DNA of 64,000 bases, from positions 1 to 64,000 of the forward strand of contig JABCRI010001098.1 of NCBI GenBank assembly GCA_015143295.1. The letters run 5' to 3'. The number at the start of each line of letters is the position of its first letter. Position 1 is the first letter of the stretch. The translations under genes and the position numbers were made by a program. Shown here one piece after another: positions 1-12,134 of the stretch. Source of the stretch: Tetracentron sinense (taxonomy: Eukaryota; Streptophyta; Magnoliopsida; Trochodendrales; Trochodendraceae). The notes under the pieces are model-generated. The model searched no databases, was not told the origin of the DNA, and saw only the letters and a program-made list of their open reading frames with translations.

Positions 1-1998
1 TCCCTTCCTCATATGATGAAGAAATCAGTTCCATATGGTAACTTGTAGAAATCAGGAGATATGATTTTCCGGTTTCCTGTAAGCTCATATTTTCAAGCCT
101 CTAGAGTACTGTTTGGTGCCGTACTTCATCATGGCTTGCACATGTGTAGTTCTATGAGATAGTGTGATGAATCTCATCACCCAAGGTGGTGACTCTTGAC
201 TAACATGTGGTTATTAGCAAGTACATACTCCTGCGGGTCCCTAGTGGTACCCTAGGTAATACACGTCAATTGTATTAGGGTTATCCATTACAATTGGTCC
301 CTTAACACTGAGAGGTTAACATCTTCTCAGACATCGGTCTATAGGCTTTAGTTGCCAATCGGACAATGTCCATACAAGGACAACTCTAGGTACGTTGGTC
401 ATGTGTACACAATGGTTTGGAGAAATTGTGTAAACACTCATCAGGAATCCTCAACTCCTTAATTTGGATATAAGTATACAAGGTGATACTTGTTGAACTG
501 AACTGTTAAATCCGACTCGGTGCGTTTCGGTAAATGGTTTTTCTTCGAAGTTCTATTTTTACGATGTAAACGTATAGATCTATATATAGATATAGTGTCA
601 GTGTCTTTGTCCACTTGTTCTTCAAAAGTGTTTTGGAGGTTCAGTTCAATGAAAAGTAATCATGAGAAAGAGTTCTATTCATAAGCTAGGGACTAAGACA
701 GTGGAATTGTTCCAATCCCTGAAGCTTACAAGTGATATCGGAATGTGGAAGGATTTATTTGTAAATATGTTGTGAGATGGTACTTACAAAGCCATTCGCT
801 AATTTCTTAGGTTCATCATTGTGTTTTTATTGACATTAATTGTGATGGTGGGAAGTCCAGGGATAAGATAAATTCTATAATCCTAATGGCTTATATGAAA
901 GGTGTTTTCCTGTAACATGCTTTAACCAAAGGTTGAGTACTTGGTCCCACACCAACATAGGGAGATCCCTTTAGATCCACCCAGGACCTTCTTAAAGTAT
1001 TTAATTTAATTATTAATAAATTAATTAATTTCTCTAAGTAATCACTATATGGTATAGTGAAGCTCTAAAAGGTGGAATCACATTGGATGTGAAAAACCAA
1101 ATGGGTAGGACCCATTGGAATATTATAAAAGATCATTCAAAAGTTCCCAAATCGGTTTTGGAAACCCTTTAAAAAGCGTGTGGTGTGGGACCCCCACTTA
1201 ACTCAAGGAGGATAATCATGTTATTATTTTATTATTTCTAGTAACTAATACCTTATTACTAAGGTTAGTTGTTACTAATAAAGATTCCCCAATGTTTTTA
1301 GGGATTCATTAGTTATTACTAATTCAAATTCCTTATTGGATACGGATAGATATTACTAAGAAAAGGGTAGTTTCTTTAAGCTTAACCTAATTGGAATGGA
1401 GAGTATCAATAAAGGAAACTATTGAGGTCCTAAGTGATTGGATACTGTTAATGATTATAATTGGATACATTCAAGCACCAAGATGGACTTATATAAGGAG
1501 GGATGCCCAGCCCTAAGGAATATAATTCCTCCCGAATTTTTTCTTCTCTCCTCTCCTCAGTTCAAGCCCAGCCTCTCCTCCTATGAGGGTGTACGGTCAC
1601 CCTGCCCCTTCTTCCTTTTTGTTATGGTTTTTGTCTTGATGCTTAATAACAAGGTCTTTTACGATCCAGAATTGGATCTTGTTTAATCCACGAAAGGTTT
1701 TTTGGATCAAAGAAAAAGAAAAAAGATAAAACAATCCTGGAATTTTGGAAGGGCCATTAGCTTCCATTATAGAAGCGTAAAGTACAACAAGGTTCCGTGG
1801 GAAATCGACAGGAACTGGACACTTGGAAGTTTTGCGAGTACTATTCTTATGTGGATTTGACTTAACACTTTCAAGTCGAAAGGTGATTTATTCTACCTTC
1901 TTTGAATAAAATCCATAAGAATTTAGTCAGATTCTGGATTCGAATGTATGGCCCCAAAACGGTGCTTCTAAAATTAAAAAAAAGAAGGCATACTTTCA
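1..1998 (+). mobile_element. Copia A-family LTR, 5' end cut by window edge
   Basis: This matches both LTRs of the complete copia element at 33369-51124 almost end to end, but about 110 bp of its 5' end lies outside the window. It ends in the family terminus GCATACTTTCA at 1998. A TATA-like TATATAAGG lies at 1490-1498, followed by the conserved GATGCCCAGCC. No primer-binding site follows the terminus, so this is a solo LTR or the 3' LTR of an element running in from the left. The next base starts in the middle of a G1-type LTR, so it was inserted into that LTR. It is more diverged than the other two copies. Confidence 0.85.
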
Positions 1999-3647
1999 CA
2001 AACTATACAACTGTAAGTCTCCAAAATGTGGAGTGACAAGTCCCACTCTCCTTAACAAAATATCAGACTTTTGTCAAGGCGATCAACATAATTGCGTCAC
2101 GACCCTCTCTAACGAACCATCGTCTTGGAGTGACCCTGGAAGGCGCCGGTCGAAGTACTCTTCCTCTACCCAAGCTCCATACCACATAATCAAATGGAAC
2201 CTGAGCCTAACAATGATACCAATATCGCGGAGCGGTGGAAATACCTTTAATACAAGTTACTAACCATAAAGTAATAATAAGCAGAGAGCATGCGATTCAT
2301 GGAGATGAAACCCTTTAAAGCTACAAGCGTAGAAACCGTATAGTACATATGATGAAATCCGAAAACAAACCGTGTGATTCTGCGATAATCATAGCCTTGT
2401 GAGTTCTTAAGTTCATAGAGTTCATGGAGTTCCTTGTCGTGTAGATCCGTAGAGACATAGAGCAATACCGGAGAGCATATCCATATAGCAAGAACATAGA
2501 GATCTTATTAACATTTGTTTCATGATCCTTAGAGCTTGTGAATCTATTTTTAGAGTCTTATTCATTTCTTGTGATATAGCATGATCCTTTTGAGCTTGTG
2601 AATCAAATCTTAACCAAATCATGGAGTTACTTAGAATCTTCATAAAGTCATTGTTTGGAACCCTTTTGTGCATTGCAACTCCATGTAAACATCGTCCCTG
2701 TGCGAGACATGCAGCATATGACTATGAGAGTAATATCATGGCCTAACAACCCAAAAAACCCTTAGAGGCCTTAACACAAACAATAGAAAGGCATAATATT
2801 GATAGCTTACATCAAGTATATAAATATAACATTCACTACCATGCAAACAAGAGTATATATATAGAAGGAAAGAACAACATGTGGTAACTATCGTATCACT
2901 CATTGGTAGTGAGTGGATCTACCTTGGTGACAATAAGTGATTTTGATTCCAAAGCTTAGAACAAGTGAGAACCTTGAGTTCTTGGTTGAAAAGCACCAAA
3001 GGAGGGAAGAACTTGATCTCTCCTTCAAGCTTGAGCAACAACCTAGCTTCTCTCTTTCTTCTCCCTCTCACAATCTCTCTCTCAAAATGTGCACAAAGGT
3101 GTTTTGAAACCGTAAGGCATGAACAAAGCCCTTATATAGGCAAAGGGGACATGGTCTAAAGTCTTAAACACCCTTAATATGAGAAAGTCTGCGTATAAAC
3201 GATCGATCGTTGGTACAGAACCGAGCGATTGGTGGCTTACCGAGCGATCGGTGGTTTCACCCGAGAGATCGGTTGAAAACACCCCTTTTGAATTTTCCCC
3301 ATAGAAATATGTTTAACCATTCGATAGCTTCCGATCGATCGGTTTAAGACTGGTCGATCTGAGGCTATCACCGCGCGATCGGTGGCCTCTTTTTGCTGGC
3401 AAACCCTATTTTCACTTACCCTTGGATCTTCTCCAATCCCATTTCTAAACACCTTTTTGGCTGCGTAACCCGCTCCTACTGGATATGTAAGATTAGGTGA
3501 CCTATTAACAACATGTCCTGCCGTGCAGCCATAAATCCAAACACTATCTTCATTAACTAAGGCCAGCCCGCGCCGTGTACAAAACCCACACTTGAGCCTA
3601 TTCACATACTTATTCTTACTTATGAAATGCGGATTCAGGGTTCTACA
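1999..3647 (-). mobile_element. G1-type Ty3/gypsy LTR, left end displaced by A LTR
   Basis: Read on the minus strand it follows the 3' LTR at 12135-14129: the leader with gene-like splice donor, the region of GATCACAAGCTC-like short repeats, the PWVEEEY-type segment near 2130-2200 and the distal part up to about 2013. It ends in CTACA at 3647 (TGTAG on the minus strand). A TATA box is at 3131-3140 (CTTATATAGG on +). Upstream of it (3196-3385) lies an array of GATCGATCG-type palindromes. The missing distal end was displaced by the A LTR ending at 1998. Confidence 0.75.
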
Positions 3648-4665
3648 TTAATCGTTAGGGTCAGTGAATTAAAATGCATGGATGCAAGAGCATGATAATA
3701 GATAAAAGGCAGCTTGCAACTATCCTTCGCGATCCCTTCCTTTAATCATCTGATCAGATCACATCGTACATCCCTCCTTAATAGCATCGCCACATGCATT
3801 AACAGAATTTAAATGCATTAGGGAAACCAGTATTCAATTCGCCATTTTCAGGAAAACTGAATGAATCTGCCCTTTATAGATTGCCAAAACCTACTACATA
3901 TTAACCTCTAATATGAATGCATGAATGATAACAATTTATCATAAATATGGACCCATCAATCTATAATCTCAATAATCGTAAATGATGCTACATGGTGATG
4001 AGTACTTTTTTATTTTAAAAGGATTTGAAATTTGATAACCATTATCAAATCGTCGATAAATCATATCTTATATAGATCAAACCCCGGAAAAAATAAAAAA
4101 TTATATTATCCATAAAAACATTTTCATAAATTATTTTTAAATATAAGATAGAATTTTCCTTAAAATCTCTACAAATTTTATTTCTTTCCCGAATGCAAAT
4201 CCTTTCATATATATTGGTTCTACTATTATATGAGATTGGTTCTACTATTCTCCAGGATTAATCAAATAAAAATAGAGAATCGAAAATCCTTATATGATCA
4301 CTCATAAATTAGGGTTTTATAATTTTTTGAATAAAATCTATTTATGGGAAAAATCATTTATTAATTAGTTTAAACATTAATAAATATTATAATGATCAAA
4401 TCATTTAAAAGGAATTTCCAAATAAACTCTTTATTTTGATTTAATTATATCACATATAACTAGTTTTTTAAAATTTATTTAATTATCAAAATCTCATTCA
4501 AAAATATAATAACATTTTTATTTATTTATCTCATGAACAAATAAATAATAAAAACTACGAGCAATATTAATAGATCTAAATTGAATTCATCTCATGAATA
4601 AATTAATCCATTTAATTACCTTATCAAAATAAACAAAAAACTCCTAACCATGGGCTCTGATACCT
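3648..4665 (-). mobile_element. AT-rich interior of minus-strand D copia element
   Basis: This stretch lies between the G1 LTR and the PBS of the D element and is very AT-rich. No coding region was found in it. On the minus strand it is the leader just downstream of the PBS. The rest of the interior should continue beyond the G1 LTR, outside the window. Confidence 0.5.
4653..4664 (-). other. Primer-binding site (initiator Met tRNA) of D element
   Basis: GGCTCTGATACC on + is the reverse complement of GGTATCAGAGCC, the usual plant copia PBS. It lies directly inside the LTR end at 4666 and shows that D LTRs belong to a copia element on the minus strand. Confidence 0.8.
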
Positions 4666-7600
4666 TGTATGGGGATCCGGATAAAAATTTATGCGAAACT
4701 GATCCCCTGATATCTTAACACCATAAAAAGCATCAAAATTATCTAAGAGTTTTAGTCATGGTGAAGCTTATCCACCAAAGTCGAACCGTCAGAACTCTTT
4801 GTAAATATTTCTCTCCGAAAAAAAATACTAGAAGCTCGATCCTTGTTTCTTTGCTATCCCCACGAAGCTTTAGAATCTTCTTTGGAATGTAGAAACAAGA
4901 GGAAGAAGATGGAGTAATGGTGTAGACCTTCTATCACCAAAAGTACTAAGGGTCAAAACCCTAGAATAAACAAAACCCAACTTGCACCACCTTAGAAGCT
5001 CACGAAAATCCCTAAGGGTATCCATAGGGTCTCACGGTTTGGAGATGAGAGAGGAGAAGAGAGAAAAATTTTGGAAAAAAATTAATGTCTAGGGTGTTGG
5101 GGGTATATTATAGAAGACTAGGATCTTATCCTAATCCTATCCCAAACTACAACTTATCTAGTAGGAATTATTAATTTAATAATAACTCTTACTATTAATA
5201 ATTAAACTCCTACTTAATCTATAACTACTTTAGTTATAGTAATCCTACTAATTCAAGAGTCCCTATTAAAGAGGATTCCTTATTAAAATAGATAAGTCAA
5301 CATCCAACTCACGGAAGGAATCCAGTCAAACTAGGAAACCCTACACAAGGGTGGCGGTGAGCTTCTAGGGGCATGAGATTTGTGGAGTTAAAACTCCTTT
5401 TTGTAATCCAATTACAAATCCATCTTAATCCTAATTGTAATCCAACCATTGTATATTAATTCCATAATTAAAAGAGATATTAATGAACAATTATTCAATT
5501 AAACAAATCCTAATCCAATTAGGATTACCAAAGTGGGTTCCCTACCCTAGGTTTAAACCCATGGGCTTGGGCCCATATTAAAAAGTCCCCATTTTAATGG
5601 GTTTATGGATATGGGTCCAAACTCATTTCCCCTTCAATTATGTTAATCACAATATTACTAAATAATCTCTAGATTTAAATTAACAATTAATTTAAACCAT
5701 AGATTAACTTTTAATCTATTTAATTAAATGATTAACTTTTAATCACTTAAATAATTGATTAACTTTTAATCAATTATTGAACTTGTATTTCTTATGTGTA
5801 CCTCCACAGATTGCTCTCGGACATTCTTACCCTGGCTTACCCAATGTTATCCCATTGACCCTAAACCAGGAAATACATCGGAATTGTAAGTGACGTGAGA
5901 TATCCATGTTGCAATTGAATTCCAGTGTATGAACATTAACCATTATGGATCTCGCCACATGAACTCTTAAATTCGATTTATCCTTCCAAATACATTATCC
6001 CTAATGGGCCTTTGAGATCGACATACTATCTAACACATAGCCCATTGCAAATCATCCGGGTTTCCAAGACTTATGATTAAGCCGAGAAACAATTTCTCAT
6101 GAAAAACAATTTGAGAAAATGTTATGCCCCAAAACCCACCCTAGGAGTTAGAGTGATTCTTGGGTGAGACTTGAAAATCCATCGTGCAAACTCACATGGC
6201 ATGACATACCAAGCGTGAACTCAAAAATTTCTTTTCTATACATAGTGGCATTCCAAGTTTACAAAAGAGATCAAATTGACAATCTAAATTCTTTACATCA
6301 TTTTATCATTGAGTTACTAACTCAAGTACATATAAACCCTCAAAATAGAAACCCAAAATACAAGTCTCTCTCCCTCTTGACAACTTATCAACAAAACCCT
6401 TATCTAGGTCTCTGTCGACCCCATGATGGTCAACCGTCAACCTTTCGATGTATACTCCTCTGTGACTGGTCCCTGCAGGCGCGTGTCAACAAGTGTACCT
6501 GCTGAAATAATAGTTCGGGCTGAACATGGAATACTCAGCGAGTACAAGCTACTAACTAACAATAATATAACGTGCACAATAACGACAAGAGATATAGTTC
6601 ATTACCCAAAATTAAAGTGATAATAGCAATACAGGACATCTGTAGCGTCAAAAATAAAGCAATGTAATGGTCTTAACATGCTTGCGTGAATGCAAAAACA
6701 CCAATAAAACTCTTACTTTAAAGTCATGTCTTATTCTTGAAATTAGCCTTTCATGTCATTTCAAAACTTGCTTATTTTTGTTCCGGTTCATATCCTCTTG
6801 AAATTGGGTATGTCTAGCTGCCGTTCATAGCCTGTCATAACTAGCACCCCCTCATGCTTGACTGTTCCTATTCTTGTTCTGGGTATGCCTATTTGCCGTT
6901 CATAGTCCGTCGCAACTTGCATCCCTTCTGGGTATGCCTAGTTGCCATTCATAGTCCATCGCAACTAGCATCCCTTTGGTTGGCCTCTCATATTCTTGTT
7001 CTTGTTGTTTCATATACTTATATTTTAGAAAACCGGTTCATGCATGCGCGCGTGCGTGTGCTTGAAAATTTGTGAGCATAATAACATGAACTAATTAAAG
7101 GGACATCATATGGGGTATATAATTTCCTCTAGGCATGTGAGTTTTAAAGTCAACATATTGAGTGTTTTAGCAAAAGTACACCATTGGAAAAACTCTTCCT
7201 AATTCATGCTTCACATTCTTGTTCTAATTCCCATTCCTGCATTTCAATGAACACCTAGCATTCGACATCATCGTAGATCTTTTTATTCATGTTTTTTCCT
7301 ATTCAAGCGTTCCACCATTTGGGGACTTCATATAGCATTTCCACTTTCTATTGATAGTCTGTGTGGCATGTAAGCAATATAAAAAGCATTTGATCAATTT
7401 TACCTTTTAGGGAACAACACCAAAAATCATGCATGTTATAGACTTAATTAAGCATACTATTCCTCATACAAGTATTTTATCAAACGTGTTGTGTTCAACA
7501 TTGTTATAATCATTTATGCATATTTTTCTTGTTCTAACATTTCATCAAACACATGGGGTGTTCATTATAAGTACAATGCTCTTCCACCATTTTTCCAACA

Positions 7601-9727
7601 TACATCTATCACAACAATGGCATCCAATCGCCTCATCCACATCCAACATCTCACATCCACAATTTTCTCTTTATCTTGTTTGTTTTAGGGATTTAATAAA
7701 GTAAACAAGAAAAGAATAAACTAAGGAAATCCACAAGCATGCTTTTAAAACAAACCTAGGTCATTACTAAAGTAGTTAGTAGGGTGTACTAACCTTGAGA
7801 TCAAGGCTTGATCTTGAAAAAAAAACCTTGGATTAGAACCTCAAATGGTAGATGAGGACCCTTGCTTGAAGGATGCTTGATTTAGGGAAGAAAACCCTTG
7901 AAAATACATGGAAGACGCTACCGAGCTTAGGGAACGTGTTCCTCACGTGCTTGAGCCGTGGATTGAGAAATCCAAGCTTTTGAGATGCTCTAGGATTTCT
8001 AACCCTTGATCTTTCTCCACTTGATGCCCTAGGAGAAAACCCCTTTTCTCCTCTCTCACTCTCTCTCAAAATATTGCTAAGGGTGTTTATGAACACCCTT
8101 GGCTCGAGCCAACCCTTAAAAATAGGGTGGAGTGGCCAAAGACCAAAAAAAACCTTAATGAAATTTCTACAAAACGTGAAGGACCGATAGATGATCGATC
8201 TACTGGCAGTGGACTGAGCGATCGGTGCTTATGACCGATCTAGTGGTAGTGGACCGAGCGATCCGTAGTGACTAGTGCTCTACAAAAATGCGTTTCAGTA
8301 TTTTGGCCATAACTTTTGACTCCCTTATTGGATTTTGACGATTCAACTTGTGTTGAATTCATATTGTGAAGAGGAACAACTTTCATGTTTTGTACAACTC
8401 ATAATTTTGAGTTCTTTATTACCTAAATGGCACTAAAATCAACTGGTCTGAAATGGGTTTCGACAGCCCAGATTTTCAACAGTCCCGACTTTGGAAATCG
8501 GACTTTTGACTCAACCCTGACTCAAAATCTAGGAAAATGATAAACATGAACCTTGAAGAGGGTTCTAATACATTTCTAAAATTCAAGAATCACTCAATTC
8601 CAATGAGTGGTCACCAAAATATGGCTCCTACAAGTTGAGGAAATGTCAAAACATACCTTTTTGATACTTAGAATATTTCGAGTGTTTTCACACTCTTTTT
8701 CCCGCGGGTCCAAAACTATACTCACACCTCATGACTAGTTACCCCATAGGTTTGTTAAGTCACCTAGGTGATCATTGAATTCACGCCAATACGCATGAGA
8801 GGCCCCGGCCTCTTTATGCCTCGCGCACTAACACTATTCACCTCATTTTTCAATTACAACCCCAACTTATAATAAAGGCCTTTGGCCCTTCCAATACTAG
8901 TGCCCTCGACACTATTTACTCACATGACCAGTGCTTGCACATGAACAGTGCTAGTAGAAAATTCAGGGCGCTACAGAAAATCCTTTTATAAGTATAATAC
9001 CTTTTAATAAAAGTATATTTCAAAACTTATTTTGTTTCAAAATCACCTGCGCAGGATTTGAACTTAATCAACTATCTTACCTGGAACTTGGATAATCTCT
9101 CAAATTAATGAGCATGGATTTCTTGTTTGAAATTCATCATGACTCGAATAGCTTTTTGACTATGCAACTGTCATTGTATTGTATTCCCTAAGTTAGAAAA
9201 TACGCTGGTGGAATCAAAACAGTCAGATCACTGCTTAGTCATAGATGAACTCATCAGATCTAAGGATCATTGAAACTGTTCAATGTGAATGAGAGATCAA
9301 CTATCTGATAGTATGTTTATGCAAGAGGTCTCTCATTGAATGCAATCAGTCAGTGTACATTTAAGCACGCATATGCTGATGTGTAGTCTCCACTATAATA
9401 ATTCGAGATAGAATTATATCTCAACTATTGAGAACATGTTAGCATTTTGGCAGCCATATAAATGAAGTCCCCAGCTTCACCCCACAGCTGTGACTATATA
9501 AGGTATTAGGCACTGGAAAGTTATATCTGTCTGTGATAATCCAATCACATAAATTTCTTACAATATATCCTATGGGCCTTTATCGATATCTCATATCGTA
9601 TAGATCATCTCATGATCATGGTCAATTACCTATAATGAATACACAATAGATTAAGAAGAAGTCTTTATTAATCAAATTAATAAGAGTCTAACAATCTAAA
9701 TGATTTTTCTGGGCATCATGTCTAATA
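4666..9727 (-). mobile_element. Copia D-family 5' LTR, split by a G2 solo LTR
   Basis: The LTR occupies 4666-6119 and 8981-9727 (about 2.2 kb) around an inserted G2 LTR. It is collinear with two complete D solo LTRs in the window (18828-21073 and 26362-28563), sharing the GGATCCGGATAAA end, the CACCTGCGCAGGATTTGAA segment and the GGGCATCATGTC end. With its PBS on the left it is the 5' LTR of an element running leftward. The right end abuts gypsy reverse-transcriptase sequence, so the element inserted into a gypsy pol gene. The outer TG is mutated (TA). Confidence 0.8.
6120..8975 (-). mobile_element. G2 gypsy solo LTR (copy a), TSD GAAAA
   Basis: A 2856-bp unit starts TGTTATGCCCC and ends GCTACA, flanked by GAAAA at 6115-6119 and 8976-8980. 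It is collinear with other G2 LTRs: CCCACCCTAGGAGTTAGAG near the end, a degraded PWVEEEY segment and hairpin near 6500-6540, a short tandem array (TAGTTGCCATTCATAGTCC type, 6793-6975), a splice-donor-like site near 7790, and a GATC-rich array (8181-8272) upstream of the transcription start. No internal retrotransposon sequence is present. Confidence 0.88.
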
Positions 9728-10285
9728 GAAGAAGGATGGTTTGATGATGAGGATGTGCATCGACTATCGGCAACTGAACAAGGTCACTATCAAGAACAAG
9801 TATCCACCACTAAGGATCGATGACCTGTTTGGTCAGTTGCAAGGGCTAAGTATTTCTTCAAGATCGATTTAAAGTCGGACTACCATCAACTGAAGATAAA
9901 GGCGGAAGATGTTCCTAAGTCTGCATTTAGGGACCAGATATGGGCATTTGAATTCTTAGTCATGCCGTTTGGTTTGACAAATGCTCCATCAGCGTTCATG
10001 GATCTCATGAATAGAGTCTTCAAGCTGACTCTTGTTCGATTTGTAATTGTGTTCGTGGATGATATTTTGGTGTACTCCAGACACAGAAGGAGCATGAGAT
10101 GCATCTTCGGGTCATACTGAAGACTCTGTGAGCATAATCTAAACGTTAAGCTTAAAAGGTGCGAGTTTTGGCAAGCAAATGTAGTATTTCTAGGTCATAC
10201 GGTGTTAGGAGAGGGGATTTCTGTTGATCCTGCTAAGATAAAAGCAGTGAAAGGATGGGGAAGGCCAAAGAGTGTCACATAGGTT
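9728..10285 (+). pseudogene. Ty3/gypsy reverse transcriptase fragment
   Basis: Conceptual translation in shifting frames gives [18 protein letters not shown] near 9755, the classical start of the gypsy RT core, and FVDDILVY at about 10048-10071, the catalytic YVDD-type box. Several frameshifts and stops interrupt it. The N-terminal part is missing because the D copia element inserted at the conserved KKDG stretch. In life it would copy element RNA to DNA in the virus-like particle. The enzyme here is dead. Confidence 0.85.
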
Positions 10286-10831
10286 CGAAGCTTCTTGGGC
10301 CTAACTGGGTATTATCGAAGATTTGTGGAAGGATTTTCCAATTTGGTAGCTTCGCTTACTCATCTAACTCGAAAGAACGCTAGGTTCAAGTGGAATGAGA
10401 AATGTGAAAAGAATTTCCTTGAGTTGAAGAAGGGCCTTACCACCACTCCGATCTTGATAGTACCATCCAGTAGCGGGGGATTCGTGGTGTATAGCGATGC
10501 CTTACTCATTGGGTTAGGCTGTGTTCTTATGCAACACGAGAAGGTGATTGCTTATACTTCTCGGCAGTTGAAAGACCACGAGAAGAACTATCCTACCCAT
10601 GATTTGGAGTTGGTAGCATTAGTCTTTGCTCTCAAGATCTGGAGACACTACTTGTACGGTGCGCAGTTTGAAGTATTCACCGATCACAAGAGTCTAAAGT
10701 ATTTGTTCTCGCAGAAAGAGCTGAATTTGAGGCAACGCCGTTGGGTGGAATTCCTCAAGGATTATGATTGCTCTATCCAGTACCACCCGGGGAAAGCAAA
10801 TGTGGTGGCAGATGCGCTAATGAAGATTTAA
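10286..10831 (+). pseudogene. Ty3/gypsy RNase H domain (open but isolated)
   Basis: An open stretch of about 180 codons encodes the RT connection ([15 protein letters not shown]) and the RNase H domain. Recognisable boxes are [35 protein letters not shown] and [13 protein letters not shown], which contain the expected acidic residues. The domain would degrade RNA in RNA:DNA hybrids during reverse transcription. It ends at a stop right after the VADAL motif. Flanking pol is frameshifted, so no functional polyprotein can be made. Confidence 0.88.
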
Positions 10832-10834
10832 GAA

Positions 10835-11515
10835 GGGAGATTCTGGATAAAGCACACAAGTCCAAGTACACTGTCCATCCGGGAGGTACCAAGATGTACT
10901 AGAACCTTAAGAAATATTTTTGGTGGAAGGTATAAAAAAGGATGTAGCTACCTATGTATCCAAGTGCTTGGTGTGTTAGCAAGTAAAAGCCAAACACAGG
11001 AGATCGACAGGACTCATTCAGTCACTTCCTATTCCCGAGTGAAAGTGAGAAAATATCTCTATGGATTTCATTATTGGTTTGCCAAGGATAGTGAAGAACT
11101 TTGATGTCATATGGGTTGTGGTCGACCGATTGACTAAGTTGGCTCATTTTCTTCCATATCGGATCATGTTCAATTTTAACCAGTTGGCTAACCTTTATAT
11201 CAAGGAGATAGTCCGGTTGCATGGACTGCCAGTTAGTATTGTTTTCAATCGAGACCCGAGATTTACTTCTAGATTCTAGAAGAGTTTTCAGCAAGCCATG
11301 AGTTCCCGTTTAGATTTCAGTATAGCATTTATCCGCGGATAGATGAACAAACTGAGAGGGTGAACCAAATCATAGAAGACATGCTACGAGCCTTCATGTT
11401 GGATTTCCAGGGCAGTTGGGATGATTACCTACCGTTGGTTGAGTTTACTTACAACAATATCTATCAAGCCAACATTCAGATATTTGAGGCACTCTATGGG
11501 TGAAGTTTTCATTCA
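10835..11515 (+). pseudogene. Ty3/gypsy integrase fragment
   Basis: Broken frames give the zinc-binding region (HPGGTKMY, then KYFWW) from about 10874, then the catalytic core: SMDFIIGLPR at about 11060, VVVDRLTKLAHFLP, NRDPRFTS at about 11250, and RAFMLDFQGSWDDYLPLVEF with YNN at 11390-11460. The D and D of the DDE triad are recognisable. Stops and frameshifts are present throughout. Confidence 0.83.
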
Positions 11516-12117
11516 CCATTGCGTTGGGACAAAGTTGGCGAGAGGAAGCTTCTAGGTCCTCGAGCTCGTGGTTAGACTATAATAGAGTTCAGTTGATCAG
11601 AGAGAGGTTGAAAACAACTTAGAGTAGGCAAAAGAGCTATGCTGATACTCGTAGGAGGGATCTTCAGTTCCAAGTTAGAGATTTTATGTTTGTCAAGATC
11701 TCACCTACGAAGGGGGTGATGAGATTCAGCAAGCAGGGCAAGCTCAGTCTGAGATATGTGGGTCCTTTTGAGATTATCACCCGGGTCGGAGAAGTTGCTT
11801 AACAGGTCACCTTGACACCTCATATGGTAGGAGTGCATAATGCCTTTCACATCTCTATGTTGAGGAAGTATATTTCGGATCCTTCACATGTCCATTGATG
11901 TTGGAACCATTGGAAATTCGAGAAGATTGACTCTAGTGGAGCAATCAGCTCAAATCTTGGACCGAAAGGAGCAAGTCTTGCGTTCTAAGGTCATTCCTCT
12001 AGTACTCTTACGATGGGAGCATCACTCTAGAGAAAAGGCTACTTGGGAGAGAGAAGACGAGGTCCACGAAAAGTACCAGCACTTGTTCACCTAAGGTACG
12101 TAATGTCGGGGACGAAA
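11516..12117 (+). pseudogene. Integrase C-terminus with chromodomain (Tekay-like)
   Basis: After degraded GPFEI and HNAFHISMLRKYI sequence, an open stretch at 11888-12094 encodes ILDRKEQVLRSKVIPLVL, then RWEHHSREKATWEREDE and YQHLF. This is the chromodomain-like C-terminus typical of plant chromoviruses of the Tekay/Del group, which is thought to steer integration to particular chromatin. The 3' LTR begins 40 bp after the stop, as expected for this group. Clade assignment is by recalled motif pattern only. Confidence 0.82.
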
Positions 12118-12134
12118 TTCTTTAAGGGTGAGGA
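12118..12134 (+). other. Polypurine tract of the Tekay-like element
   Basis: The purine-rich AAGGGTGAGGA lies immediately before the LTR start TGTAGAGACC at 12135. This fixes the orientation and the boundary of the G-type LTRs. Confidence 0.7.

Noticed and set aside
1438-1686. 82-codon open frame in the A LTR
   Set aside because: It lies across the TATA box and transcription start of the LTR and is not kept open in the other A LTR copies.
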